Shown: positions 48,809 through 58,486 of the stretch, in pieces
Layout of the letters: every line of letters begins with the position of its first letter
Numbering within the stretch: the stretch's first letter is position 1
From: [Limnothrix rosea] IAM M-220
GTDB lineage: Bacteria; Cyanobacteriota; Cyanobacteriia; Cyanobacteriales; MRBY01
Reading direction: 5' to 3'
Length of the DNA: 64,000 nucleotides
Assembly (NCBI RefSeq): GCF_001904615.1
Contig: NZ_MRBY01000002.1
Coordinates: forward strand, 62,001 to 126,000
Made by a program: the position numbers and the translations under genes
Notes under the pieces: generated by a model
Databases searched by the model: none
What the model was told of the DNA's origin: nothing
What the model saw: only the letters and a program-made list of their open reading frames with translations

Positions 48809-50254
48809 CTAGTTTTGGCCTTCGAGGAACTCAGCTGCAACATCGCTATCTACATCAAGGGGAACAAAATCAAAGCCTTTTTCAGAACGCTCATCCCTCA
48901 CGACTTTGACAATTTTTAAAGAGTGTTGGCGATCGCCATTGTCCGAAAAAATAATTTCATCAGCAGCCCCTTGGGTCACGAAATCAGGATCAGCTAAAAC
49001 AGCTTGCACAGCATGACGTTCATACTCCGCCGCTTCTTGCAGTCCCTTTAATAAAGCCCGGGTCGCATCATAGGCCATCGCGGTACGCCAGCTGACGTTT
49101 TCAATCCAGAGATCCCGCGAATCCACCGGGAATAAAGCCGAGGGATTGGTTAAAGCATGCCAAGGAACCGGCGCAACTAAGCCCAGACTGGCCTCAGCTT
49201 CAGCAGAGGTTTGCCAATCGTTATCAATCGCATCATCACCGGAAATTATTGGTAGGGCACGGTTATTTTTTTCGATGATTGCGACAGAATGGGGCGTGGT
49301 ATATCGATCCAAGAGAAGGGCGATCGCCCCAACATTTTCTGCTGCCAAGATACTAAAGTCCTCGTCCACATCAAACCCTGGGCGATCAGCATCAATCACC
49401 ACAACATCAGTGCCATCATGCTGCCCTAATTTATTGACAACAACCCTTTGCAACGAGCTACTGTAGGGACTTTTACTGCTATAGAACACCCCTAGTTTCC
49501 CAACCTGAAATTCATTGACAACATGGTCAACAATCGCCTCCCCAAAGTACAGGTTATTCGGCCCTGTTCGAAAAATAAAATCACCGATATTCGTCAAATC
49601 AGGTGCTGCAGCTGTATGGGTAATCATCACAAGACCCGCATCTTGATAAATCTGACCCGCTTCAAAACTCAGGGCGCTACTGTAATGACCGATCACGCCT
49701 AAAATTTCAGACGAGGCGACAAATTTATTCGCTAGGGCGATCGCCGATTCAACATTAGAATCATCATCACCAATGACAACCTTGAGATTATTCCCCTGTT
49801 CGATAAATTCCTTCTGAGCCTGAGCAACACCTTTTAAGATTTCCTTAGCGACACCGACTTCTAGATCATCAGCAAGATTCACAGTTACAGCAACCGTTAA
49901 ATATTTGTCCTCCTGCCTCACCCGCGCATTATTCAAGTAAATTAACGCTTCGGGATCACGCTCAACAGATAAAGAATCCTGAAACAACCTTTCCGCTTCG
50001 CTATAGTTTCCCTCGCGATAGGCCACAATACCCGCATCCTTCAAAGGACTATGGTAATTTGCCAAAATTAATTGTTCTCCTTCGCTCACCCTTGCAGGAC
50101 GATCAAAGTAAACAACAGACTCCGCTTCCGGCGATCGCCATAAAATCCCAGAGAGATCAGGCCGACCAAACAGTCCGATTGCCCCAACAACCGACAGAGC
50201 AACACCGAATAGTCCCCCTAGCCGCCAATCAAATTTCGAGCCTTTAAGCGCCAT
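48809..50254 (-). CDS. Branched-chain-amino-acid-type periplasmic binding protein with TPR-like N-terminus
   Basis: Protein of 481 residues from the ATG at 50254; the frame reaches 50368. An N-terminal hydrophobic anchor (GGLFGVALSVVGAIGLFG) is followed by a TPR-like unit (DAGIVAYREGNYSEAERLFQDSL). Then comes a Peripla_BP_6 ligand-binding domain (VTVNLADDLEVGVAKEILKGVAQAQ, VIGHYSSALSFEAGQIYQDAGL, MAYDATRALLKGL). Such fusions may be sensors or orphan binding proteins; no transporter genes adjoin. Confidence 0.8.
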   Translation of the reverse strand: MALKGSKFDWRLGGLFGVALSVVGAIGLFGRPDLSGILWRSPEAESVVYFDRPARVSEGEQLILANYHSPLKDAGIVAYREGNYSEAERLFQDSLSVERDPEALIYLNNARVRQEDKYLTVAVTVNLADDLEVGVAKEILKGVAQAQKEFIEQGNNLKVVIGDDDSNVESAIALANKFVASSEILGVIGHYSSALSFEAGQIYQDAGLVMITHTAAAPDLTNIGDFIFRTGPNNLYFGEAIVDHVVNEFQVGKLGVFYSSKSPYSSSLQRVVVNKLGQHDGTDVVVIDADRPGFDVDEDFSILAAENVGAIALLLDRYTTPHSVAIIEKNNRALPIISGDDAIDNDWQTSAEAEASLGLVAPVPWHALTNPSALFPVDSRDLWIENVSWRTAMAYDATRALLKGLQEAAEYERHAVQAVLADPDFVTQGAADEIIFSDNGDRQHSLKIVKVVRDERSEKGFDFVPLDVDSDVAAEFLEGQN

Positions 50255-50477
50255 TTCCCACCTCAAATTGCGGCACAATACGCGAATAATTTGCCAAACT
50301 TTTGCTTTCCTTAACAGTAAAACAAGAAGATCTAATTGAAAAAAACAAAAAAATTGCCAGAAACCCACCTATTTTGGCCAATTTTTGAGTGCAGATACCT
50401 ATAACTGCGCCAAGAGAAGTCTTATACTAAAAAGAACGTAAAATTCCAAGTCACAACTACGAGGTATTACCCGATCT

Positions 50478-50840
50478 GTGTTTATCCTCTCCGGCTATGA
50501 ATACTTTCTGGGCTTTCTACTCGTCAGTAGCCTAGTCCCTGTCCTTGCCCTCACCGCTTCCAAGCTCCTACGACCGCGAGGTGGCGGCCCTGAGCGCAAA
50601 ACTACCTACGAATCCGGCATGGAGCCCATTGGTGGTGCCTGGATTCAATTTAATATCCGCTATTACATGTTTGCCCTAGTTTTTGTGGTTTTTGATGTGG
50701 AAACAGTCTTCCTATATCCCTGGGCTGTTGCCTTTAACCAGCTCGGCCTTTTAGCTTTTGTTGAAGCACTCATCTTTATCGCAATTCTTGTCATTGCCCT
50801 TGTGTACGCCTGGAGAAAAGGAGCCTTAGAATGGTCATGA
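50478..50840 (+). CDS. ndhC: NAD(P)H-quinone oxidoreductase subunit 3 (NdhC)
   Basis: Membrane subunit of NDH-1, 120 residues, with three helices and the conserved [26 protein letters not shown]-type core (residues about 40-65) and [15 protein letters not shown] start at 50478, the position expected for the family start MF-L-GY. Its 3' end overlaps ndhK by 10 nt. Confidence 0.96.
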   Translation: MFILSGYEYFLGFLLVSSLVPVLALTASKLLRPRGGGPERKTTYESGMEPIGGAWIQFNIRYYMFALVFVVFDVETVFLYPWAVAFNQLGLLAFVEALIFIAILVIALVYAWRKGALEWS

Positions 50841-51562
50841 ATTCCCCTGCTTTTGAACAACAACAAGCGGATAAGCTACTCAATCCCATGGGGCGATCGC
50901 AGATCACCCAAGACTTATCCGAAAACGTCATTCTCACCACAGTTGACGACCTCTACAACTGGGCAAGACTTTCTAGCCTATGGCCCCTACTATATGGAAC
51001 AGCCTGCTGTTTTATCGAATTTGCAGCTCTCCTCGGCTCCCGCTTTGACTTCGACCGTTTTGGTTTAGTACCCCGTTCGAGTCCCCGTCAGGCAGACCTG
51101 ATTATTGTGGCAGGGACAGTCACGATGAAAATGGCACCGGCACTTGTACGTCTTTACGAAGAAATGCCTGAGCCTAAATACGTGATTGCTATGGGGGCTT
51201 GTACGATTACTGGCGGTATGTTCAGTAGTGACTCCACCACAGCTGTACGTGGTGTTGACAAGCTCATTCCCGTTGATCTATACATTCCCGGTTGCCCACC
51301 TCGCCCGGAGGCGATTATTGATGCGATCGTGAAGCTCCGCAAAAAGGTTTCTAACGAGACCATTCAAGAGCGTTCTGTTTTAACGGAACAAACCCACCGC
51401 TACTACAGCACAACCCATAATATGAAGGTCGTTGAGCCGATTTTAACGGGCAATTATTTGGGACAAGATACTTGGAATAACCCCCCTGCCGAATTAACAG
51501 AAGCCATGGGCATGCCAGTACCCCCGGCATTATTGACATCAAAGCAAAAAGAGGAGGCCTAG
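50831..51562 (+). CDS. ndhK: NAD(P)H-quinone oxidoreductase subunit K (NdhK)
   Basis: Subunit of 243 residues that binds the terminal [4Fe-4S] cluster N2. Cluster ligands are seen in [10 protein letters not shown] (two adjacent Cys), MGACTITGG and IPGCPPRPE. Two start choices (50831 or 50837) exist. It overlaps ndhC and ends 1 nt before ndhJ, forming the usual ndhCKJ operon. Confidence 0.97.
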   Translation: MVMNSPAFEQQQADKLLNPMGRSQITQDLSENVILTTVDDLYNWARLSSLWPLLYGTACCFIEFAALLGSRFDFDRFGLVPRSSPRQADLIIVAGTVTMKMAPALVRLYEEMPEPKYVIAMGACTITGGMFSSDSTTAVRGVDKLIPVDLYIPGCPPRPEAIIDAIVKLRKKVSNETIQERSVLTEQTHRYYSTTHNMKVVEPILTGNYLGQDTWNNPPAELTEAMGMPVPPALLTSKQKEEA

Positions 51563-51563
51563 C

Positions 51564-52085
51564 ATGACAGAAGAGCAACAGACAAATACTGAAGAAACGG
51601 CGATCGTCGAAGCTGGTGCTGTTTCTCAACTTTTGTCAGAAAATGGCTTTGCCCATGATTCTTTAGAGCCGGATCATAGTGGTGTTGAAATCATCAAAGT
51701 GGATGCGGAGCTGCTTATTCCCCTTTGTACTGCGCTATATGCCTTTGGTTTTAATTATCTTCAATGCCAAGGTGCCTATGATATTGGTCCGGGTAAGGAG
51801 CTTGTCAGTTTTTACCATTTGACCAAGGTTAGTGATGATATGACTGACCCGGAAGAAGTTCGCATCAAGGTATTTTTGCCCCGTGAAAATCCGGTTTTAC
51901 CTTCTGTTTACTGGATTTGGAAGGCTGCTGATTGGCAAGAGCGGGAATGCTATGACATGTTTGGCATTGTTTATGAGGGTCACCCTAATCTGAAGCGTAT
52001 TTTGATGCCGGAAGATTGGATTGGTTGGCCGTTGCGCAAGGATTATGTTTCGCCGGAATTTTATGAGCTCCAGGATGCATATTAG
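51564..52085 (+). CDS. ndhJ: NAD(P)H-quinone oxidoreductase subunit J (NdhJ)
   Basis: Peripheral-arm subunit of 173 residues (complex I 30-kDa family). Signature [20 protein letters not shown] and the end [25 protein letters not shown] precedes the ATG. Last gene of the ndhCKJ operon, followed by a terminator. Confidence 0.97.
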   Translation: MTEEQQTNTEETAIVEAGAVSQLLSENGFAHDSLEPDHSGVEIIKVDAELLIPLCTALYAFGFNYLQCQGAYDIGPGKELVSFYHLTKVSDDMTDPEEVRIKVFLPRENPVLPSVYWIWKAADWQERECYDMFGIVYEGHPNLKRILMPEDWIGWPLRKDYVSPEFYELQDAY

Positions 52086-52127
52086 GGTCTAATCTCGGCG
52101 CTTGTTAGTTTTTGGAATTTTGCAAAG

Positions 52128-52152
52128 CACCTCTGTGATGGGGGTGTTTTTT
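52128..52152 (+). terminator. Terminator after ndhJ
   Basis: CACCTC pairs with GGGGGTG around TGTGAT and is followed by six T. Confidence 0.75.
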
Positions 52153-52178
52153 CTTGAACGTTTTTTTCAATGTTGGCT

Positions 52179-52604
52179 TTAGAGTTTGGTTATATTGGGA
52201 CTTTGCAGGGATTCAAGGTAGCGTTCAATGAGCAGAATTGCGACAATGTCGTCGATGGGACGTGGGGGTAATCGCATACCTTTGGGTAGTAGTTTTTGTC
52301 TAAAGCTCGGCGGGAACATCTCCCAATATCTCTCCCGGGCTTCTAGGGTACTGTTGCGCTCGTTCACAAGGGCGATCGCCAATGGTGGAGAAATTTCGGT
52401 TTGTAAGCGCTGCTGCCATTGCTGTGCTGTTGTTTGATTTCCCATAATTAGTAATGAAAAATCATAGGTTTTACGGAGAGATTCCACCGTTTCTAGGACA
52501 GCATCGGCAAGAATGACTTCGTGGTAAAACAGGTTTGTGGCATCGTCCATTACTGCAACACCACATTTATCGCGTCCGGGGTCAAATCCTAAATATATGG
52601 TCAT
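52179..52604 (-). CDS. YqgF/RuvX-like RNase H-fold protein
   Basis: Protein of 141 residues. It begins with the RNase H-fold motif YLGFDPGRDKCGVAV and has later acidic residues in NERNSTLEARERYWE and PPRPIDDIVAILL, consistent with a Holliday-junction-resolvase-like or pre-16S rRNA nuclease domain. It is downstream of the DUF3084 gene on the minus strand; I recall ntcA-DUF3084-YqgF neighbours in other cyanobacteria. Confidence 0.75.
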   Translation of the reverse strand: MTIYLGFDPGRDKCGVAVMDDATNLFYHEVILADAVLETVESLRKTYDFSLLIMGNQTTAQQWQQRLQTEISPPLAIALVNERNSTLEARERYWEMFPPSFRQKLLPKGMRLPPRPIDDIVAILLIERYLESLQSPNITKL

Positions 52605-52742
52605 AGCAGCTAGTCTCTTGAGTTATCTTCAACTGTGATCAGCACCCCAAATCACAATGTTCAGCAATGGTTATTTCTATGGATACAGATTTAGCATGGC
52701 TGTAAGGGCAGATTCTTCTGCATATTGCTGTTATTTATCAAC

Positions 52743-54113
52743 TTAGCGTCTAAATACGACTTTACCATTGCTTAGAGCTACAAGTTCGAGTTTTAAGGGG
52801 CCGGCGTTATCGGTGTCTTCCATGGCGATCGCCCGAATTTCAGTGACTGGTTCAAGGGACTCATTAATAGCATCGGCAAAGGCAATAATATGGCTAAGAT
52901 CACCGTCTCTCACTTGGATATCACCCAGAATACCGGCTTGACGCGCTTGGAACTGCGCCGCCCCTAAAAGAAAATCAATGGGTTGACGGGCGGCTGTGGG
53001 GTTTTGGATGCTGAGGTTTTCTAGTGAAATGGCCGCAATCACCTCACCGGCATCAAAAACGTCTTCTCGCAAGACCGCATCAGCAAAGACTTGCACCTGA
53101 CTTTCTCCCTGTAGATAATTACCGGCAGCTAACAAGCGTACGACGTAGTCACGTCCATCTTCAATTTCGTCAGCGAGATTTTGAACCTGTGTGTTGGTGA
53201 TTTGTACCACTCGCTCATCAAAGTCAGGATTACGACCCCTTGTGGCCAAAATGGCATTGCGGTTTGCTTCCCGTAGTAGTTCATCTACGGCTTGATTGAC
53301 CACGTCACGGTCTAAAATTCGTACGACACCAAAGGCTAATACTTGACCCGTTGTGAGGGCAACATTACCGCTGCGAAAATTGATGTAGCTGGCTTCTAAA
53401 ATATCGATTTGTTCTTGTAATCGGAAGATCTGGGACTCGACATTTTGTAAAATTTGGTCTTTGTCGGCGATCGCCTGGTCAAGGCTGGCAATGGTCTGAT
53501 CGCGACTATTAATTTCATTTTGTAGCCCTTGGCGCTGGGATTCGAGGGAGGCGATTTGGCTAGAACGCGCTTCAATAATCTCGTTTTGCTCACTCACCTT
53601 AGTCTGTAACATTTCACTTTGGGTCGCAAGCTGATCCCGCTGTGTCTTTAAATCCCGTTGCTCTGCCGCAAGCGCTTCAATCTCTTCCTCTAGAAGAGCG
53701 GCTTGATCCCGGAAAGTAGTGAGCTGGGACTGGGCCGTGGCAAACTTTGCTTCGATACCCTCTAGCTCAGTTTGAGCCGCCAATTGATCTTGGCGGGCTA
53801 AGTCTAGTTCTGCCTCGATTTGTTGCTTCGCATCAGTAATCTCCTCCAGTTCTTGGCGACGTTGCGCCAAAATTTTGTCCAACTGAAAGACCCCTTGGCG
53901 TAGGGACTTACTAAGACCAAATAGTAACCCTAATGTACTAGCAGCAATCACTGTACCCGTCATTACCGTGACCACTACGGCAGTTTGTTTGGGGCGTAAA
54001 TTGAACAGGCTTAAGCGAGCCTTACCCACTTTGCTACCAAGGCGATCGCCCAAAGCCGCAAGGATACCGCCTAGTATCAAGACCGAAAATATCAGTACAA
54101 AAGCACTAGTCAT
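52743..54113 (-). CDS. DUF3084 coiled-coil membrane protein
   Basis: Protein of 456 residues. Two N-terminal hydrophobic helices (about 3-22 and 44-68) are followed by a long coiled coil (about 80-245, Gln/Glu/Leu-rich) and a C-terminal DUF3084 domain (about 250-456, starting near NFRSGNVALTTGQVLAFGVV). Membrane-tethered with a large cytoplasmic part; function unknown. Lies 57 nt downstream of ntcA. Confidence 0.85.
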   Translation of the reverse strand: MTSAFVLIFSVLILGGILAALGDRLGSKVGKARLSLFNLRPKQTAVVVTVMTGTVIAASTLGLLFGLSKSLRQGVFQLDKILAQRRQELEEITDAKQQIEAELDLARQDQLAAQTELEGIEAKFATAQSQLTTFRDQAALLEEEIEALAAEQRDLKTQRDQLATQSEMLQTKVSEQNEIIEARSSQIASLESQRQGLQNEINSRDQTIASLDQAIADKDQILQNVESQIFRLQEQIDILEASYINFRSGNVALTTGQVLAFGVVRILDRDVVNQAVDELLREANRNAILATRGRNPDFDERVVQITNTQVQNLADEIEDGRDYVVRLLAAGNYLQGESQVQVFADAVLREDVFDAGEVIAAISLENLSIQNPTAARQPIDFLLGAAQFQARQAGILGDIQVRDGDLSHIIAFADAINESLEPVTEIRAIAMEDTDNAGPLKLELVALSNGKVVFRR

Positions 54114-54170
54114 TTAATGACACAAATTGTCTCACACCACAAATACAACCGTAACGTTATTACTGTAGCG

Positions 54171-54899
54171 TTAAGCGAACTGTTGGCTCAGATTTACTGG
54201 GTCATGCACTGTAATTTTTTTCTTATAAATCGAAATCATGTTTTTTTCGCGCAGTTCTCCGAGTAATCTCGTCACCGTTACCCGCGTTGACCCGATCGCT
54301 TCGGCGATCGCTTGGTGAGAGAGCTTCAGATCCACACGGATCCCCTCTTCCGTCGGCACCCCAAAATCGCGACAGAGAATTAACAGAAAACTCACCAAAC
54401 GCGATCCCATGTCCCGGTGCGCTAAAGTCTCAATCATCATCTCCGTTTGTAAAATCCGCGAAGACAGTCCCCGCAGCATCAACATCGACAATTCAGGATG
54501 CTCCTGTAACGCCTTTTGTACCTGTTCAATCGGCGCAGACAAAAGCTCCACAGGCGTAAAGGCCACTGCGTGATAAAAACGATCCGACTTTTGACCCGTT
54601 AACAGGGACAACACACCAAACACACTATTTTCCCGGAGCAACGCCACCGTAATCTCTTCCCCAGCTTCATACACCCGGGAGAGACGCACCGCACCTTTTA
54701 ATAAAAAATAAACCCGCTCAGCCGGGTCACCAGGAAAAAAAATCGTTTTACCGCGATCATAATTTTCAACAACGGGAGGAAATGGGCCACTGTGGAATTG
54801 TCGGAAAGCAGCAGCCAGATCAGTAATTTGATTCACGGGTAATTCAGGGACTTGATTCGGATAAAAATCGCTTTGGGCAGTATCAGAGTTATAGATCAT
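54171..54899 (-). CDS. ntcA: Global nitrogen regulator NtcA
   Basis: CRP-family transcription factor of 242 residues that activates nitrogen-assimilation genes on sensing 2-oxoglutarate. The cyclic-nucleotide-type beta-roll (about 45-125) has the NtcA pattern [21 protein letters not shown]. The dimer helix [19 protein letters not shown] and the [23 protein letters not shown] are almost identical to known NtcA proteins. The N-terminus is about 17 residues longer than usual, with no internal Met to replace it. I could not find a GTA-N8-TAC box upstream by eye. Confidence 0.96.
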   Translation of the reverse strand: MIYNSDTAQSDFYPNQVPELPVNQITDLAAAFRQFHSGPFPPVVENYDRGKTIFFPGDPAERVYFLLKGAVRLSRVYEAGEEITVALLRENSVFGVLSLLTGQKSDRFYHAVAFTPVELLSAPIEQVQKALQEHPELSMLMLRGLSSRILQTEMMIETLAHRDMGSRLVSFLLILCRDFGVPTEEGIRVDLKLSHQAIAEAIGSTRVTVTRLLGELREKNMISIYKKKITVHDPVNLSQQFA

Positions 54900-55172
54900 A
54901 GACTCACATCTGGAAGGATATCCCCCATTCGGGAAAATACACTTACTGGTGGGGACTTTAGTATGACGATGAATTCTCTTAACTAAATCTTACTCTGGTA
55001 TAGTACTTTGTAATTTTTGCTTCAAATTAATTATGGTTTTCAGGGCAATGTCTCTTGTGATTCTGAAGATTTTGCACTGTTTTGCCGTAAAGTAGCGAAT
55101 GGCTAGGGGGTCTATTGGTGTAATGGGACTCGCTCTAGCTCGACCGAATTTTTAAGAAACTTGGGAACCTTT

Positions 55173-55949
55173 ATGCTTGATCTAACTGGAAAAAACGCCC
55201 TTGTCACAGGGATTGCAAATAATAAATCTATTGCTTGGGGCATTGCGCAACAGCTCCACGCGGCAGGCGCAAACATTGGCGTAACTTATTTACCCGACGA
55301 TAAAGGTCGTTTTGAGAAAAAAGTCGGCAAACTGGTTGAGCCCCTTAATCCCACGCTATTTCTGCCTTGTAATGTTCAGGACGATGAGCAGGTGGATCAA
55401 GTGTTTGAAGCGGTCAAACAAGATTGGGGTAAGCTCGATATCCTCATCCACTGTTTGGCTTTTGCCCACCGTGAAGATTTAACGGGTGAGTTTAGTGATA
55501 CTTCCCGGGCTGGTTTCCAGACGGCTCTTGATATTAGTTCCTATTCTCTTACGCGTTTGGCTCGTGGTGCAAAGGAAGTCATGACGGATGGGGGGGCGAT
55601 CGTCACCATGACTTATCTTGGTGGTGTCAAAGTGATTCCTAATTACAACGTGATGGGTGTGGCGAAGTCTGCGCTGGAAATGAGTGTTCGTTACCTTGCG
55701 GCGGATCTAGGCCCTAGTAATATTCGCGTCAATGGTATTTCTGCTGGCCCGATTCGGACGTTGGCTTCTTCGGCGGTGGGGGGCATTCTGGATATGATTC
55801 ACCATGTGGAGGCGACTGCGCCTTTGCGACGGACGGTGACTCAAACGGAAGTGGGCAATACGGCGGCATTCCTTTGTAGTGATTTGTCTAGTGGCATCAC
55901 GGGTCAGATTATTTATGTGGATTCTGGTTACGAAATTATGGGTATGTAG
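55173..55949 (+). CDS. fabI: Enoyl-[acyl-carrier-protein] reductase FabI
   Basis: Last step of each fatty-acid elongation cycle, NADH-dependent. 258 residues from the ATG at 55173 (the frame also allows TTG at 55161). FabI pattern: LTGKNALVTGIANNKSIAWGIAQ, catalytic Tyr/Lys in YNVMGVAKSALEMSVRYLA and the ISAGPIRTLASS loop. Length is normal. A short tandem repeat separates it from rsmH. Confidence 0.95.
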   Translation: MLDLTGKNALVTGIANNKSIAWGIAQQLHAAGANIGVTYLPDDKGRFEKKVGKLVEPLNPTLFLPCNVQDDEQVDQVFEAVKQDWGKLDILIHCLAFAHREDLTGEFSDTSRAGFQTALDISSYSLTRLARGAKEVMTDGGAIVTMTYLGGVKVIPNYNVMGVAKSALEMSVRYLAADLGPSNIRVNGISAGPIRTLASSAVGGILDMIHHVEATAPLRRTVTQTEVGNTAAFLCSDLSSGITGQIIYVDSGYEIMGM

Positions 55950-55954
55950 GGTCA

Positions 55955-56025
55955 GGTGTCAGTTATCAGTGACCAGATATCAGTGACCAGTTATCAGTGA
56001 CCAGTTATCAGTGACCAGATATCAG
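55955..56025. repeat. 14-bp tandem repeat
   Basis: Four consecutive copies of AGTGACCAG(A/T)TATC from 55968 to 56023, with partial copies on both sides. Lies just after the fabI stop. Similar GTCAGTTATCAGTGACC repeats are common in cyanobacterial intergenic DNA. Confidence 0.9.
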
Positions 56026-56083
56026 TTTTTTTTGGGTTCCTCTAGGATGACTAGGGGGACTTTATTTTTCGTTAGGTAAAGAT

Positions 56084-56962
56084 ATGCCAGAAGAGTTTGT
56101 TCACATTTCGGTATTGCGGGAGGAGCTAGTTGATGGGCTGGATATTCGTGATGATGGGCATTATCTGGATGTGACGCTGGGTGGTGGTGGTCATACGGAA
56201 CTGATTTTGCAACGATCGCCGACCTGTAGAGTGACAGCGGTGGATCGGGATGCGATGGCTATTGAAGCGGCTTCGGTGCGGTTAAAGGGATTTGGCGATC
56301 GCCTCAAGATTGTGCGGAGTAATTTTGCAGAATTCGAGCCTTTTGGTCAAAAGTTTGACGGGATCATTGCAGATCTAGGGGTGAGTTCGGCGCAATTTGA
56401 TCAAGGCGATCGCGGCTTCAGTTTTCGGATGGATGCACCGTTGGATATGCGCATGGATCAGCGGCAAAATCTGTCGGCAGCAGATATCGTCAACCGTTAT
56501 GGCGAAAAAGATTTGGCGGACATTTTTTATGAATATGGTGAAGAGCGTTTAGCGCGGAAAATTGCGAAAAAAATTGTTGATCAAAGACCGATTCACACCA
56601 CAAAAGAATTAGAAAATATTGTTTTTTATACCTATCACCCCAAGGCTCGTAAGGGTCGACTACATCCGGCAACTAAAGTTTTTCAAGCACTACGCATTGC
56701 AGTCAATGGTGAACTAGAGGCATTAAAAGGTTTACTAGACAAAACGCCTCAATGGCTGAACCCCGGCGGCAAAATCGGTATTATTAGTTTTCACAGCCTC
56801 GAAGACCGCATTGTTAAAAATACCTTTCGGGGACATGATTTATTGCGAGTGGTCACAAAAAAACCCATTGTGGCGACGGCAGCGGAAATCAACAGAAATC
56901 CCCGCGCCCGCTCAGCAAAATTACGATTTGCAGAGGCCAAAGACATAACGGTAGAAACGTAG
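56084..56962 (+). CDS. rsmH: 16S rRNA (cytosine1402-N4)-methyltransferase RsmH
   Basis: Methylates C1402 in the 30S decoding centre. 292 residues with the SAM motif LDVTLGGGGHTELIL and family patches IIADLGVSSAQFDQGDRGFSF, MDAPLDMRMD, ATKVFQALRIAVNGEL and IGIISFHSLEDRIVKN. Length is typical. It is alone rather than in a division cluster, as in other cyanobacteria. Confidence 0.96.
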   Translation: MPEEFVHISVLREELVDGLDIRDDGHYLDVTLGGGGHTELILQRSPTCRVTAVDRDAMAIEAASVRLKGFGDRLKIVRSNFAEFEPFGQKFDGIIADLGVSSAQFDQGDRGFSFRMDAPLDMRMDQRQNLSAADIVNRYGEKDLADIFYEYGEERLARKIAKKIVDQRPIHTTKELENIVFYTYHPKARKGRLHPATKVFQALRIAVNGELEALKGLLDKTPQWLNPGGKIGIISFHSLEDRIVKNTFRGHDLLRVVTKKPIVATAAEINRNPRARSAKLRFAEAKDITVET

Positions 56963-57064
56963 ACATAGCAGAAAAAAAAAACTATTGTTGCCCCAGTAAA
57001 ATTACAGACAATAATGCAATAATCAAAAATTTTTAGACTGCTTTAAATTGGCGGACGGTAAACG

Positions 57065-57814
57065 ATGGGCGCAGATAAAACCAATTCTCAAACAGCGATT
57101 ATTGTGGCCTCAATTACGGTGGTCGGCACATTAGGCGCTTCATTGTTTGCTAATTGACGTGAGTTTTGCTTAAGCATGCTCGGAAGTACGACGCGGCGAA
57201 TGGGAGAGCGAGAGATCGGGAGATGTTTCTATGCCAACAATCCTACTAGCTTTCAAACAATGCAAATTTTCGTTGCTTCCCCGTGTCTTTCCCTCTCCGT
57301 GTCTCCTCTTCTCTAAAGAATTTTGGCTACATTCTTATCCATAACTGACGTTAATTGGGATAAAGTTTTTCCACCAAAAGAGTCGCCCTCTAGCTCGACT
57401 CCAACCGTCGAAGTGCCTGCACCAAATACCTCATCAGATTCCCCACCAACCCTAGAAACAACACCCATTAGCTCAGACGGTTTTGCAGGCTTTTGGTCGT
57501 CGGAGAAAGATGTGACGGCGCAATATTTGGTGGATATTATCTTAAAGTCAGACGGCACGAAACTATCTGGTGAATTGCAGAGTTTTAACCAAGCGGGTGA
57601 GGATCAGTCACCATCGTTCTCTATTGCAGGAGAGTTTACTGGGGAGCAAGGTACTGTGGAGATTTTTGATCAAAGTGGTGCTGCACTTGGTAAGGCTGAG
57701 CTGACGCTGGCAAATGGGGCTCTAGAGCTAAAGATGCTGGAAGCGGCAGGCCTTGTGCAAGAAACCGTCCCGACGCAGGCGACTTTGTATCCCATTGATG
57801 CGGCAGAATTTTAG
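57065..57814 (+). pseudogene. Membrane-anchored protein gene split by a miniature element
   Basis: The left piece (57065-57157) encodes MGADKTNSQTAII plus a hydrophobic helix ending LGASLFAN, then a stop created by the element. The right piece continues from 57358 with WDKVFPPKESPSS. Removing the 195-bp element and one TAATTG copy joins the two in frame, giving about 182 residues: a short cytoplasmic start, one helix, a Pro/Ser/Thr-rich linker and a beta-rich domain (about residues 70-180, GFAGFWSSEKDVTAQYLVDII). Function unknown. The right part could still be made from an internal TTG (57323), and the left part as a 30-residue peptide. Confidence 0.75.
57157..57351 (+). mobile_element. Miniature inverted-repeat element, copy B
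   Basis: A 195-bp element flanked by TAATTG (57151-57156 and 57352-57357). Ends read inward as ACGTGAGTTTTG and ACGTCAGTTATG, 10 of 12 matching. It shares the end and the ACGACGCGGCGA...GGGAGAGCGA block with the element at 34087-34277 in opposite orientation. Non-coding. It interrupts a gene. Confidence 0.8.
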
Positions 57815-57913
57815 TGAAATTTTCGAGGGGACTATTTCGGTATTTTCCCGGAGCGATCGCCGATTGTTTTGTTCTAAATTCAAAGTAGCAACAATTTTGG
57901 CAGAACAAATTTC

Positions 57914-58486
57914 ATGGCACAGCATAAATTCGCGTTTGGTCTTTTAGTAAGCTGTCTAGTTACCGGTGCAGTCTCCCCAGAGGCGATCGCCGACGATACA
58001 AACCCCAACGTCATGTATGTGGCAAATATGGCAAAGATTCCCATGGGTGGTGTCAAAGCTTTGCAGGGGCTGGATGTACCGGTGGCCGTCTCGACCGCAG
58101 TTCCTGATGAGTTTTTCTTAAGAGAAATTGAGCTGGAGTTTGGCGACTGGGGTGGTACAACCTATCGCCTTATTTATGATGGCTATTACGATAATTCTTT
58201 GGTGAAAACTTGCTTTGCCATTGAAGGCACAAATGATGGTGTTGGTGGCTTAGCGTTAGGGAATGCGTCCTACAGCTTTGCTTCGTCAGTCTTCGGACGC
58301 GGCACGATTGAAGCGGGTTATTACGGTAGCTCGGAAAGCAGCACATTTCTTGGCGACTGGGTTGGTCGTGGTAATGGCTATTATCGTTTTGTGGGTGCTG
58401 GCGTTTATGACAGTCTTGCTGGTTGTGAAAACGTTTCTGTAGATCAGGCGATCGCCATTTCAGAGTCCTTGCAATATCTCCCCTAA
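57914..58486 (+). CDS. Secreted glycine/tyrosine-rich protein of unknown function
   Basis: Protein of 190 residues with a signal peptide (about 1-26, FAFGLLVSCLVTGAVSPEAIA). The mature part is rich in Gly, Tyr and Ser with short beta-like repeats (YGSSESSTFLGDWVGRGNGYYRFVG) and two cysteines (TCFAI and GCENV) that could form a disulphide. Probably periplasmic. No family recognised. The stop overlaps the convergent CPBP gene by 4 nt. Confidence 0.72.
   Translation: MAQHKFAFGLLVSCLVTGAVSPEAIADDTNPNVMYVANMAKIPMGGVKALQGLDVPVAVSTAVPDEFFLREIELEFGDWGGTTYRLIYDGYYDNSLVKTCFAIEGTNDGVGGLALGNASYSFASSVFGRGTIEAGYYGSSESSTFLGDWVGRGNGYYRFVGAGVYDSLAGCENVSVDQAIAISESLQYLP

Noticed and set aside
54900-55172. NtcA autoregulatory box GTA-N8-TAC
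   Set aside because: GTA and TAC occur, but not at the required spacing.
55955-56025. CRISPR-like array
   Set aside because: The units are contiguous 14-mers without spacers.
57065-57157. 30-residue single-helix peptide as a photosystem small subunit
   Set aside because: No match to PsaM, PetN or Psb30 patterns; better explained as the cut-off start of the interrupted gene.
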